Made by a program: the position numbers and the translations under genes. Below are positions 1-12,196 of a DNA stretch of 64,000 nt, one piece after another; within the stretch, counting starts at the first letter, position 1, and each line of letters opens with the position of its first letter. Source of the DNA: Buddleja alternifolia (taxonomy: Eukaryota; Streptophyta; Magnoliopsida; Lamiales; Scrophulariaceae); the NCBI GenBank assembly GCA_019426215.1, contig CM033402.1, positions 1,860,001-1,924,000 of the forward strand, written 5' to 3'. The notes under the pieces were generated by a model. The model ran no database searches and was not told the DNA's origin. It worked only from the letters and a program-made list of their open reading frames with translations.

Positions 1-2
1 TA

Positions 3-1406
3 GAAAGGTATAAAGCTCGTTTGGTTGCTAAGGGATATACACAAGCTGAAGGAATCGATTATCATGACACATTTGCTCCAGTGGCCAAAATGACCACTGT
101 GAGAACACTTTTGGCTATTGCAGCTGCAAAAGGCTGGCTTTTAGCTCAATTGGATGTGAACAACGCATTTTTACATGGTGATTTGACTGAAGAAGTCTAT
201 ATGGACTTACCTCCTGGTTTTGCCATTCAGGGAGGATACTCTAGACCAGTGTGCAGATTGGTTAAGTCACTGTATGGTCTAAAGCAGGCCTCTAGACAAT
301 GGTATGCAAAATTCTCTTCCACTTTACTTGAAGCTGGTTTTATTCAATCACAATGCGATCATTCTTTGTTCACCAAGGTTGATGGAGTTGATTTTACTGC
401 ACTACTTGTGTATGTTGATGATGTAGTGATAACTGGTACAAACAATAAAACCATTTATGTCTTGAAACAACTTCTAGATGACAAGTTCAAGATTAAAGAT
501 TTAGGAGAGCTCAAGTATTTTTTAGGTCTTGAGATACTTAGAACTAGTGATGGAGTATACTTGAATCAAAGGAAGTATGCTCAAGACATGTTAAGTGATG
601 TTGGCTTATCAGGCTCCAAGCTAAGTTCTATTCCCATGGACCAAAATCATAAACTCAACAATACTGATGGTGTAGAGTTAGATGATCCTTCTGTTTATAG
701 GAGGTTAGTTGGAAGAATGATTTATCTTACCATTACAAGGCCTGATCTTGCTTATCCAGTGCACATTTTGAGTCAGTTCATGGCAAAACCAAGAGCTCCA
801 CATTTACACATGGCATACAAAGTGTTAAGGTATGTGAAAGGAACTTTGGGACAAGGTTTGATGTATCCAGCCAATCAGAAACTACATTTGAATGCACTCT
901 ATGATGCTGACTGGGCAGCATGCCCCATGACTAGAAGATCTATCACTGGATATTGTATTAAACTTGGGGAAGCTCTTATTTCCTAGAAAACAAAGAAACA
1001 AACCACTGTTTCCAGGTCCTCTGTTGAATCTGAATACAGGTCCATGGCTTCTGTTTGCTGTGAGTTAACATGGTTACTGAATTTATTGAGAGAATTACAA
1101 GTGGATGAGTTGACACCAGTACCCCTTTCATGTGACAACCAAGTTGCATTACACATAGCGTCTAACCCCGTTTATCACGAACGAACAAAACACATCGAAC
1201 TTGATTGTCATCTAGTCAGGGAGAAATTGCAAGAAGGAATGATTGCTCCAACTTATACACCTACTAAGCTTCAAATTGCTGATTTGTTTACCAAGAGTAT
1301 TGGGAAATCACAATTGGATTTCTTCCTCAGCAAGTTGGGCATTTGTAACCTATTACAAATACCAAACTTGAGGGAGGATGTTAAGATAGTTGGATATTTT
1401 AGTTAG
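3..1406 (+). pseudogene. Copia pol fragment: reverse transcriptase and RNase H, one in-frame stop
   Basis: Open from the window edge in one frame. It starts inside the RT domain ([11 protein letters not shown]), has the YVDD catalytic box ([12 protein letters not shown], about 405-440), and continues into copia RNase H (ADWA near 907 and the SRSS.ESEYRSMA block near 1010-1045). The frame is interrupted by one TAG at 984-986 between two conserved RNase H blocks, then stays open to the stop at 1404-1406. The two open pieces are 321 and 120 residues from their first possible starts. Apart from that stop the protein is well preserved, so the element is probably young, but this copy cannot make a full polyprotein. 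Confidence 0.9.
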
Positions 1407-1638
1407 ATATTTTATTTGGTTAGTGGCATTTGTGTAATTACACCTTAACTCGGTTGAGTTAGTTAGGTGGTTAGGCATTGATTAGCCTAGTAAGAACGCT
1501 TTCTTATTATGTTAACAAAAGTCTATAAATAGACTTTGACTTGTAATCCATTTCCAGAATATTGAATACAGAATTGAGTTCCTCTTTTCCTTCTTCTTCC
1601 ACATTCTTGAGTTTGATGATCATGCAATTCTATTAACA
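1379..1638 (+). repeat. Copia 3' LTR (260 bp)
   Basis: It begins TGTTAA directly after the purine tract TGAGGGAGGA (1369-1378) and ends TTAACA, giving perfect 6-bp inverted termini. A TATA box (TATAAAT, 1524-1530) marks the LTR promoter. The right boundary is confirmed independently, because terpene synthase coding sequence on the opposite strand resumes at 1639. Confidence 0.87.
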
Positions 1639-3318
1639 GTTTGTACTCTTCCTCCCTCCATTTAGCCTCCGCGTAGTATGCTCGACACAAATATTTTATC
1701 CGATTCATTATATATGCTCATAACATGAATAACTACCCCTCCATCATATATATATGTAATTGTAATCAATAAAAAGAGATTTCCATGCCAATTTTACAAA
1801 TTAATTACATACTGCTTCTTTTCCGTAGATGACGCGATATGATGCTCCTTGTTTCACCATTTCCTCCTCAATTTCTTCAAAAAGTTCCAAAAGCACCTTG
1901 TAAAAATTCTTCATATACTCTGGAAGTTGGTCTACACATGAAAAACTCCACCTGCAAATCCATTTAATTTGCAATCAAATTCAAATTGCAATTGCAATAC
2001 ATAAAGATACATATATACGATGTTGATTATCTTCTATCTGTTTTTTTTTTTCGCCCCCCAAACCTTTCAATCGCTTCTGTGAGAATTTCGAGTTCTTCTA
2101 AAATACCATATGCATCATATGTGTCATCTATAATGGACGTCATGGCCTGCACTTTTGTTGTAAGCTTCCTAGCAATAGCATATTTTGGTTCATAATAAAC
2201 TCCCAACGCCCAAAAGTAGGTCTCCACCATTCGATCTCTTAGATACGATAATTTTGTTGGAACTTCTAAATCATATTTCCACCACCTGCCACACCACAGT
2301 ACATTTTCTTAATTAACTTGTCATGGGATTCATTTGCGTCTAATTGATGGGAAATTCTAGCCTCTCCCGGTTCAGCCAACCCATGTATATTTTTTGAAAT
2401 AACTTACCAATTATATGACAAGTGTAATACACTCTTCTTGTGAAATACACTTGGGTGCAGCCAAGCCGGTTCTGGGCTAGAATTTTCTCTGAGGAGGGTT
2501 TAGAATTTCCCAAGTCAAAAAAAGAAAAGTACCTGCACATTTCACTCAACTCCCTTTTGTGCAAAGACTGTACCAGATTAAACTCCAGCTTAGCAAGTCT
2601 GAGTAAGGTTTGATGATGTGAACTATACTGCCCATAGATGGATAATGCCTTGCCTCTAGCCTTGGTAATCCTCTACGGTTAGAGTATTGGTGTAATGCAT
2701 GATCAACTTGATCGGCAATAGGATTAGTTAAACTTGGTAGAACTGATTCGAGGTAATTTTTCGCGATAATGAAACCGTGATCTAGTATATCTTCACCATG
2801 GACTCTTAGATATGTGGCCTCGTAAAATTCCAGAACTCCCATAACATCCTCAACATTGGGAACCAGCTTGAACTCACCTTTGGCATCCTTAAACTTCTCA
2901 AAGATGTCTGCTACATATACATACATACATACATATATATAAATATATGGTCTATATATTACTATTACAATATAATATTGTCATATATAGAAATTAAGTA
3001 GGACTTTACCACATGAAACTCTAAAACCATGTTGCCTCAGAAGCCGAAATCCAAGAGCAGTGATGTACATATCCTCGTTGTCTTTGCAATAATCATCAAA
3101 TTTCTCAAATATATTTTGCAAAGCTTCATCAATTTCCACTTCAAAATGATGTTCTATGCCCAGTCGTTGGATTGCATCAATCAGCCCAAGTTGTCGCATA
3201 TAATCCTTTGATGATTCTCTTAGCTCTCTTTTCATTTCCTCTTTCAGCTTTTCGAATACCTGTTCTTCATGACCCTTGATTTTAAAACAATTCCAAAACA
3301 TCAAATTAAACTCAAGGT

Positions 3319-3349
<31 letters not shown>

Positions 3350-3471
3350 TTTTTTTGAACTATTTTTCACGTGACATGAATTCTTGATGCATTAATGACG
3401 AGATAAATGTACAAAAACTTCTAAACGGTACCTTGAACTTCCATATCGAACCAAATTTCAAAGCACATTAG

Positions 3472-3503
<32 letters not shown>

Positions 3504-3914
3504 TATATATATATATATTATTAATAATAATAGGATGTCAAGTGATAATATCAAAATTATCACTACTTACGTATTATTATAACTAAATTACTAAATGTGG
3601 ACAAAAAATTTCAATGACGTACACGTAAAAATGGAGACATAAATTATGTTAAGATGTCAAGTGATAATATCAAAATTATCACTACTTATGTATTATTATA
3701 ACTAAATTACTAAATGTGGACAAAAAATTTCAATGACGTACACGTAAAAATGGAGACATAAATTATGTTGTGTATATATATATATATATATTACCCCGGT
3801 GGACTTCCGAGTGGGCAACAGAAAATGGCTCCCCCACACATCAGGAGGAAAATTTGCAAGAGGACGAGATACAATTGTTTGGTTTTTCAACTCCATAATC
3901 TGATTATCTGACAT
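1639..3914 (-). pseudogene. Terpene synthase (TPS-a, sesquiterpene-type), disrupted by a copia insertion
   Basis: Minus-strand exons, with GT-AG borders except as noted: exon 1 3914-3795 (ATG at 3914; RP-x8-W motif, RPLANFPPDVW), exon 2 3274-3010, exon 3 2907-2533, exon 4 2285-2064 (LRDR and the metal-binding SIIDDTYD), exon 5 1951-1813 (139 bp, a length typical of this exon in the family) and exon 6 from about 1708 (AYYAEAKW). Terpene synthases ionise prenyl diphosphates with Mg2+; the RP-x8-W start with no plastid transit peptide suggests a cytosolic sesquiterpene enzyme. Two lesions are visible. Exon 3 changes frame near 2636-2646: HYPSM is read in one frame and [12 protein letters not shown] in another. 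Exon 6 is cut after EEEYK by the copia LTR at 1638. No clear AG acceptor is visible before exon 6. The C-terminal part would lie left of the window. Confidence 0.9.
3534..3769. repeat. 119-bp tandem duplication in terpene synthase intron 1
   Basis: Copy 1 (3534-3652) and copy 2 (3653-3769) start GATGTCAAGTGATAATATC and are nearly identical; one visible difference is ACGTATT versus ATGTATT. They are flanked by long AT microsatellites (about 3470-3526 and 3772-3790), consistent with slippage or unequal exchange in the intron. Confidence 0.9.
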
Positions 3915-4182
3915 ACAAACACCCAAAGCAATTATTGATCGGTCGAGATTGAAGTTGTGGATTGGACTTGTGAGATAAGTTGCTACTTTTACAAACTAAA
4001 TTTCCTTTATTAAAATAACATAATATCAATATAGGCATGTGCATTACGGAACGCCACTAAAGTAGCAGTCAAATTCGTCCACCGTGGGACAAAACGATTT
4101 TTTTCAGGTTACGAGTTAAAATTATTAAGGCTATGTTTGTTTGGTATTCATACATGGCAATCATAAATATGATATCTATTTA
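3915..4182. other. Region upstream of the terpene synthase remnant
   Basis: AT-rich DNA upstream of the terpene synthase start codon. No convincing promoter element or coding exon was recognised. It ends in the TTA target site of the next element. Confidence 0.4.
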
Positions 4183-5586
4183 GGCTTCGTTTGGTTGGGA
4201 TTTATAGAGGTGATATATCAATTATCACTCATAATTTTCAGTTTGATTCAATAAGCTCGGCCCATGATACATAATAGGCCCGGTTTTTTATCACACCTAT
4301 TCTAGAATACTGGATACCACCAGGTAGGTGGTATCCATTATCACGAGATTATATCTAAACCTCTTTAGACATAGTAATTACTATTTTACCCCTGTAATAA
4401 AAAAATACATAACCTAGTTTCTTTGGTATTAAACCATGTTCATGCAAAGTAAAATATATTTTTTATAATTCATTGATTTTATTACAATACTGGAGATAAT
4501 TTTATTTGATTTATAAACCGTAGATAGAATTATTTTCTAATCATATTCTAGGGTTAGAATCAATTTTGAAAGATAAAATTGTGCTTACCATGGGAAGATA
4601 ATGAATATTTTTTTTAAACTGATTTCTTCCTAAAATGAAGCAAGGAGAAGATTGAAGAATAAAAGGTTGAATTATATTTTATTTTTTAGATTTGTGAAAA
4701 GTGAGAAGATGACTTATTGTTATATGTTGAATATGGTATTCCAAGTCTCTCTTGCCTTGCTGTTAAGTAAAAAAAAAAAGGAAAAATTACTAAAACCCCC
4801 CTAAAATAAATTTGTATATCCAAAAACTAATGAAAATATTTTTCAATCTAAAAAACCCACTCCACAAACTTTTCATTCAAAAAACCTCAAAAGTTAAGAT
4901 TAAGATCATTTTTGACTAAACTACCCTGAATTTATTTTTTTTTAATTTTTAAATTGTTAAGTTGAATAATACAGATTTTTATTTTTAGTATTAAATATTT
5001 TCAATACTTTTATATAATTTATTTTTTATTTTACTATGATAATTATCTAAAAATATATATTTTTTAAATTTTTAAAGAAAATTAAAAATCTGAAAAAACT
5101 TAATAAAATTATATTTAGTCAATTATCAATATAAAATTACTAAATTAATAAATCTCTATACAAAACTACAGTTAATTAAATTTTAAGTCTAGAAGGCCAA
5201 GGGCAATTAAGTCCATAAATTTATTAACCCTAAATCTTGGGCTTTTTGGAATGAAAAGTTGATGAAATGGGTTTTTTGGATTGAGAAATTTTATAAAGGA
5301 TTTTTTGGATATAAAAAATTATTTTGGGGTTTTTTAGTAATTTTCCCAAAAAAATATGGGTCATTTTGGTAATTCAAAAAAATAATAGAATATTTTAAGG
5401 TTTTTCTATTGAATCCATCTTTATATAAAATGCTAACCAAACAATTTGAAAATAAATCCTTAAGATATCAATCTTATTTATCTATGCAACCAAACAATTT
5501 TTTGGCCATTGAATCCCTCATTTTTACCATAACTATCAAGCATAATTTTATCACATTCAATCCTATGCGGGCAACCAAACGAAGCC
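4183..5586. mobile_element. PIF/Harbinger-like non-autonomous DNA element (1.4 kb)
   Basis: Terminal inverted repeats GGCTTCGTTTGGTTG (left) and CAACCAAACGAAGCC (right) are flanked on both sides by TTA (4180-4182 and 5587-5589). A 3-bp TTA duplication is the hallmark of PIF/Harbinger. No transposase-like ORF is present. A second foldback is nested inside. Confidence 0.8.
4781..5346. mobile_element. Nested foldback element
   Basis: The left arm beginning GAAAAATTACTAAAACCCC and the reverse complement of the right arm ending near 5346 match over roughly 100 bp, including the shared phrases CCAAAAAA and CTTTTCATTC. The element lies wholly within the PIF-like element, so it was probably inserted later. 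It has no coding capacity. Confidence 0.7.
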
Positions 5587-5607
5587 TTAGAATTATATTT
5601 TAAAAAT

Positions 5608-6365
5608 TACTATTCTATTACTATAAATATGTATTCATATTTATAGTGTGGCGTACACATGATATACATACAAGCACATAATATAAAGGTAATAAAAATA
5701 TGTCAGGTAATCAGTATTAGCAATATGTGCATGTACTTTATTGCAAGTGAAACAAATATGAATATTTTATTCGATATATAATATATTGGATAGAAATGTG
5801 TGGGTAAGAATGAAATACTTAACAAGTAACAAACGTATATTACTTTTCTTACCGATAAATAATATATTGGATAGAGATATGTGGGTAAGAAAAAAAAATA
5901 CTAAACAAGCAGTGAGGGTGTGTTAATTATTAGATTGTTTAGAAATCTAAACTTCAAGGTTGATATTGTGTTAATGGTTAGTACATTTGTATTTATTGTT
6001 ACTATTTTTGTTACTATAAATATGTATTCACACTTATAGCATAACGTATGCATAGTACATACAAGCACAGGTAATCAATATTAGCAATATATACATGTAC
6101 TTTAATACAAGTGGAACAAATATGAGTTTCTTATCCGATATATAATACATTGGATAAAAATGTGTGGGTAATTAAGAATGAAATATTTAACAAGTAGAGA
6201 TAGTATATTACTTTCTTGCCGATAAATAATACATTGGATAGAAATATGTAGGTAAGAAAGAAATAGTTAACAAGTAGTAAGGATATATTAGTTATTAGAT
6301 TATTTGGAAATCTGAACTTTAAAGTTGATATTTTGTTAATTGGTAGTATAATTGCATTATGGGAC
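5608..6365. repeat. Imperfect direct duplication, about 393-bp period
   Basis: The block 5608-6000 is repeated at 6001-6365. Both contain CTATAAATATGTATTCA, a pair of GATAAATAATA.ATTGGATAGA phrases and an ending near TTAATTGGTAGT or TTAATGGTTAGT. Several substitutions and short indels show it is old. No gene was found in it. Confidence 0.75.
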
Positions 6366-7976
6366 ACATTTATTATCATGTCATAGATTGTTTGGAAATG
6401 TGTAATTAGTACACATTCATTATGAATTACACATTAATCATTGACTTACTAATTTCTACACAATTTTGGACCAATACAAATAATTTTACTTATAATAATC
6501 AATTTTTAATAGAATGAATATTTTTATAGTATGTCTTAGCTAGTTTTGATCATCTTTGGTATCTAATATATTAATTTAGTCAATACTTTAAAAATATTCA
6601 TTTGATTATATCAAAAAAAATAAATAAATAAATAAATAAATAAAATAATTTTAATTCATTGTTTATAAAATTATATATTACATATAAAGAAAATAAAACT
6701 TCTATATTTGACTTAATTGCAATTGTATAAGTAAAAGAATAATGAACTCTAATTATTGTTTTTTTTTTTGGTTAAAAGCATTGTCGACCCCAACCCGTGT
6801 CGTTGAGAGCACTTTAGTCCACAATCTATTAATTTTGTCACCCGATTACCATACCTTTGTCAACTGTGACACTTCAATTTGACCATCGGCAGCAGAATCT
6901 TTTGGAATATTCCGTCTAACCCAAGATGCAAAGTGCACATATTATGTAATGAATGGGAATTATGTGTGCACAAATGTCATAGGATAGGATGTAAAGTGGA
7001 ATTCTTTTATCAAATTCGGACGGAATATTCAAAAAGATTCCGCCAACGACGAATTATAGTTTATTAAACAACAATTTACTTATTAAATTCCTATTTTGAA
7101 TATATACAATTTCTAAATTCAACATTATTTATATACATGAATATTTATTGAATATCTCAACCCGCCGTCCAATATTGGAAATTCGAAATGTACCATCTAT
7201 GTCTCAACCTTCGCCACCCCATATTGGAAATTCATCTATACACATTTAATTTCGTTAAAATTGTCCATGTTAACATTTAGTAACACGTTTGTCTTTCATT
7301 GATTTTCTAAGATGCTTGTTTCTAATATATATGAGTAGGGCATTAGAAAATTATAAACTTTCTGTCAAAGGGCTATCCAAAGCCCACCTTTCTCGACCAT
7401 ATTGCCAATCCAAAATTATTGTAATTAGTTTTTTTAGAAGGGATTTAATTAAAGTAACCATTCAAACGGTAGTGATTATTAAATATGTTAGGCAATCCTT
7501 ATTTAGTGTGACCATAAGTCATAAGAGCTCTCAGAGTTATTGCGCAATTGTTGTCATATATTCAGATTGAGTCACATCTACTGTAGAAAAGTCAATTTCG
7601 AGATCTACCAAGATGCCAATTAAACTGAAATCCCTCCATGATAGAGATGGTTTGACTCACGAACAAACACCGCAAAAGAGTTTAAACATGTAATCTTGCT
7701 TTTGTCATTGTGCGTATTAGACCTTGAACATGAGTCTTCTTCAAATTTTTTTGGGGTCATGCATGACAGACCTCTTAAGATTAGTGCATGTTAGATCATT
7801 TTGGGTCATGCATGTTAGACCTTCTCCCTTAATCTTTTTCAAGTTTTATGGGGGTCATTTCATCTTAGACTCTTATCATATTGTGATATATTTTTAGATC
7901 ATTTTGGGTCATACATGTTAGACCTATCTTTTTCACATATTTTGGGAAATCATTACATGTCAGACTCTTATCATAC
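6366..7976. other. Gene-free AT-rich stretch
   Basis: No supported gene. From about 7730 to 7980 there are three or four degenerate copies of a roughly 70-100 bp unit containing GGGTCATGCATG.TAGACC. Short open frames here show no homology that I recognise. Confidence 0.5.
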
Positions 7977-8424
7977 TGATGCAGTTATATTTTTACACCA
8001 AGAAATCATATTATCAAATACGATTTATACATTGAATAACTAAAAATATTGCACTAAATAATTAAAGAACACTTGAATATTAGAAATATGTAGAGGAAGA
8101 TATTTATTGATTTTCTTGAGAGAGAATACAAGAGAGATGTGATTTTTTGCTTCCAAGTGAATGTAAAATACAAAAATGGGTGTCTTTTGGTATTTAAAGG
8201 GCCTAATGGCCCATAGCTATCTTCCTCTCAGCTATCTTCTTATGATATCCATGAGCTTGATCAACATGCTGCTTTCTTTCTTATATCATTGAACTTCTAT
8301 ATTGGGCCTCTATCTGGATCTTCCTTGTAATTTTCGATTATCATTTTGGTCCAATTAACAGTATGTTGTTAGGGCCATTTCATTTCAAGCCCAATTGGAA
8401 AAGGTGTGATTTATGATCGCATCA
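7977..8424. repeat. Probable solo LTR or terminal-repeat remnant
   Basis: It begins TGATGCAGTTATATTTTTACAC and ends GTGTGATTTATGATCGCATCA, so the ends form an imperfect inverted repeat with TG...CA termini. The left end resembles that of the solo LTR at 25820. No target duplication is readable, so the assignment is tentative. Confidence 0.45.
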
Positions 8425-8460
8425 TAAGTTCCATACACCTAAGAGTTTGAAAGAAGTTCA

Positions 8461-10143
8461 TATTAGAATTATGCCCTAAATGCTAATGAGACATTAAATT
8501 ATATAGGGCTTTTATATTTATGTTGCACAAACATTTTCTATGAAATAAAAGGCAATTTTGTATTGTTCAAATGAATCTTGATGGCATTAATGAGTATTGA
8601 ACATTTAAAGTTCCAAGTAATCAAGAGGGAGCTTCTACTCCTTACGAATTAAGGAGACTGACACTAGGAACGTTTGTTCTTTGATTATTTTAAATAAGGT
8701 TTGCTAGTCAAAGAGTCTTAATTGGGCATTATGACCAGTCCCAGACTTGTATGACATTAGCTCTGACAATGAGTGTTAGTCGGTACTAAGAAATAGTGGG
8801 AGCTTACGCAGTAGATATATCAATGGAATTGATATATTCAAATACGGCTCACCGTAATTCAATCACATGGGTATTTACTCAATGATTGTTAATGATTGAA
8901 TTACTGGTCACGATAGTGTGTGTGAGCCTTGGACCTGAGGAGTCACGAAGATTGTGCTTGTGACACTAGCCTTGTCATTAGAGTAATTAGATCCAATTCA
9001 CCCTTTTGGTGGGATCAACCTCAAAGTACGGTCTTAGTGGGCAAGCAGCAATCGTTTAGTGACTGTCAATATGAGATTTACTGTCTCGAACTGTAAATGA
9101 GCTAACATCCTGTGTGATCATAGGTAAATGAAATTATAAGTTTTTGGCCAAAGCAGAAAAACTAACTTGTGTGGAACACAAGGGGTAGTTTGGTAATTTC
9201 ATTTTACTATGATTTATTAACCACGACATTGAATCCTGTGAGTTTGACATATACCATGACTCTCACTCTATCAGAATGTTATAGCAAAAAGCTTATACTT
9301 ACATGGTATTTGTGACCTAGAGGTTCGTATTGCTTAAATCATTTTAATCTCAATTTGGTTTCGACATGAGTCCACGAGACTGGCCAGATGACATTCACAT
9401 CATTGGGTTCCTCCCATTGCCAATTGAGAAGAACCTAAAGAGTCGCGCTTTCAAGGATTTAAGAGAAGAAAGTCTCGAGTTATCAAATAAAGTTAAATAG
9501 GTAGTTTGTCATTGGATGGTCAAATTAATTTATTTAATTAATTAGATTAATTAAAATAAATTAATATTAATAAATAATTGGATTAATTTGTTATCTTTCT
9601 TTTATTCTAAATTAATTATTGGATTAATTAATTTAGTGAATTATTAATTGATATCATATATTAATTGGATTAAATATATGTTGGATTTAATTAATAAGTG
9701 AACTAAGTTGAAAGTCAACCTAGCCCAATTAAAAGGAAGTAGGTGTATACTTTAGAGAAGATGGGCTCAAGAAATTAGTTAATTCTAAGTCTATCATCTC
9801 ATAAAAATACTCAAAGCCTATTGGAAAAACCTAACATACTCATTCATAACTCTACTGCATAACAAAAGAAAAAAAATACCCTCTCCCTTCCACTACAGCC
9901 GTCGGTGTCTATAGGTTCAGAGGAGGAGGATTTTTCTTCGAGCTTAATTCCGGCGTGATATCTAGAGACAGGTATCCGGGATTGCTACTACTGCAAAAGC
10001 TAAAGAAATCCTTATCTACAACAAAGGTTAGTATTTTGATGGAATTCGATTTCATCTCATGTTTATGTAAAATTATTAAATACCAAAAGTGATCTGAATC
10101 CGGATATATTTTTTCCGCTGTGCATGATACAGGATTCACAACA
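8461..10143 (+). mobile_element. Solo LTR (1.68 kb) with 5-bp target duplication
   Basis: The left end TATTAGAATTATGCCC and right end GGATTCACAACA are flanked by GTTCA on both sides (8456-8460 and 10144-10148). The interior matches the layout of the LTR at 31484-33182: a start with ATGCCC, a late block CCAATTGNNAA.GAACCTAA.AGTC.CGCTT, and an AATTCCGGCGT block near the 3' end. There is no internal region or primer site, so this is a solo LTR left by LTR-LTR recombination. The first dinucleotide is TA rather than the usual TG. Confidence 0.85.
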
Positions 10144-10519
10144 GTTCAAAGTCTCAAGAGTATAATTAGTGTGCAGGCCTTGAAATTATTTACTTTCTTG
10201 CAAGCGAAAATATAAATTTTCATTTATAGTAATTCATGTTTTTTTTTTTTTGCTATTAATAATTCATTTCATTTGCACACAGTACGTAGCTGGTCTCACT
10301 AAGCTTTTGCTTATTTCCTTTCTATTTTTCTATCCTCCAGATATGAGTCTTGTTTAGAGATTGATCGAGATTAGATTCAAAAAGATGGAATGTACATGGA
10401 AAGGGTAAGGGAATCATGCATTAGACAAAAACTAGCGGATCTTTTGGAAAAATCATCAATCTAATGGGATGAGCAATAAGTTGAGTTTAAAATGAGGTGA
10501 GTTACGAAATTAAGTTTTT

Positions 10520-10672
10520 TTGTACTACTTGTTTGGTCACGCTACGGGTATGGGGCCACAAAGGGTCCATTCTCAGGGCATGACAGCCACAACTTGTGGC
10601 AGCCTGGATTTGAACCCATGACCTCTCACATAAAGTAGAAGTGGATATCACTAGACCAACATCTCTTGAGTA
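10520..10672 (-). mobile_element. tRNA-derived SINE
   Basis: On the minus strand there is an A-box-like TGGTCTAGTGAT followed about 40 bp later by a B-box GGGTTCAAATCC, the spacing of an internal RNA polymerase III promoter. After it comes a unique body and an A-rich tail near 10517-10523. The sequence does not fold as a complete tRNA, so a SINE is favoured over a tRNA gene. Confidence 0.6.
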
Positions 10673-11315
10673 TATATTAATATTCTTTTATCCAACAAAA
10701 ACTAATTCTTTTTTTAAAAAAGATTTGAGGCTCAATCAGTAAGAGAAGCCCATTTTGGGCTCATGAATTTAATGTTACCCCGAAAATAAATATCTTTTTC
10801 CCTAGTTTTAGTTTGGGCCAAAAAATTGTGGTCTTCATATTGGAGCGATTAAAGTATAATTAAACATTCTGAAGTTGGGCTGCACATCGAATATATACTA
10901 TGTGCCTCGACTAGGGCTAGGGCTGAAAAACAAATGAAATCAGTGGATACTCGATTCGAGATCAATCGTTAAAAAATTTGTTAAAGCTGGGTTCGTTAGC
11001 ATAACAAATCAAGTTTAAACAAAATTTTATATTTGATAAGGTTTAGCATCAACTCATAAATTCATCTATTACATGACGGTATGCCATCTTCCACTACACA
11101 ACTCATATGTTGATTTGGTGGTTTTGATGGGAAAAAGATAACATCCAACTTTTACTTCTTTTTCCTTTTCAATGCCCATACCGTGAGCGTCTTATTTTAC
11201 ATGTGCCGCATATTCATTAGCATAATAGGATACTTCTATATCACAATTATGAGATGGTACCCCCAAGTTACACATCCATTTGCATAACATAAGATCTTCA
11301 CATACCAAGTACTAA
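10673..11315. other. Intergenic, nothing recognised
   Basis: AT-rich sequence with no supported exon, RNA or element boundaries. Confidence 0.4.
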
Positions 11316-12193
11316 GAGCATTTCCAACCCATAGACAAAAAAATGGTGCAACTTTTGCTCAATTTTAACGTTATACAATAAATTTACTTCAACCCATAAC
11401 TCTAATTTTAATACCAGAAAGAATATTCTCTAAAATATTCTTTGATACATTTTATATTATGTTATTGTCTCTATTTCACAAATAACACCCAAACTTCAAG
11501 TTCTTTTACATACTCATCCAATTTATTTATTTTTTTGTTACTTCGTGGTATTAAATAATAAAATTCACAATTAACATACATTTTATTATTTAATAATAAT
11601 AAATAATTAAAACTTAGTTTAAATGTATTTGGTATTTCATATAATTATTTCAACATTCATCTAACATTTTTTGCCAATATTTTAATAATATTGGTGGAGA
11701 AGGAAGTGATATGCCAAAATATTACGTTGTTATTATTTGTCTAATTTCTCAACGTCTTATTATATTAGTTATTTTGTATTAGAATAGTGTAATTTTTAAT
11801 ATTAATCTATGTTTATATAAATATTTTAATTTTTTTAGTTTATGAAATATGCATTTTGTACTAGTTCTTAATATATATATATTTTTATTGTTAAATTTAA
11901 AGTGAAATCATATATAATTGAATAAAAATAACATTTACTGGACATAATTATAACTTCATAAAGTTTTAAGGACTAAATTGCAAAAGAAAAATAATACAAA
12001 AACTAAAATGCAACTAAATAAAGAAAAAGAGGACTTGCACCAAATTTAGTGCAAAAGTGAAGTTTTACGCCAAATATAGCGTCCAACATCACAATTGCAC
12101 CAAATTTGGTGTTAGAAATGGTGTGGTTTGGAGTGTCAACCCACACCATTTATACCATTTCTAACCCATATATAGAGTGGGTTGGAGATGATT
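11316..12193. mobile_element. MITE-like element with TAA target duplication
   Basis: The left end GAGCATTTCCAACCCAT and the right end, read on the other strand as AATCATCTCCAACCCACT, are imperfect inverted repeats. Both are flanked by TAA (11313-11315 and 12194-12196). At the right end there is extra internal pairing among CACCAAATTTGGTG-type phrases. It is non-coding. The 3-bp TAA duplication suggests the PIF/Harbinger group. Confidence 0.6.
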
Positions 12194-12196
12194 TAA

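Larger units (their letters stand above)
1..1638 (+). mobile_element. 3' part of a Ty1/copia LTR retrotransposon
   Basis: The window opens inside the pol gene of a copia-type element. Reverse transcriptase and RNase H are followed by a purine-rich tract (1369-1378) and a 260-bp 3' LTR. Gag, protease, integrase and the 5' LTR lie off the left edge. The element is on the plus strand and sits inside an exon of the minus-strand terpene synthase gene, whose coding sequence resumes at 1639. The last five flanking bases, GTTTG at 1639-1643, would be one side of a 5-bp target duplication; the other side is outside the window. The RT-RNase H order with no integrase after RNase H is the copia arrangement. 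Confidence 0.93.

Noticed and set aside
2340..2564. Minus-strand 74-codon ORF
   Set aside because: It is the end of terpene synthase exon 3 running into intron 3, not a separate gene.
10560..10640. tRNA gene
   Set aside because: A and B boxes are present but the cloverleaf arms cannot be paired; a SINE fits better.
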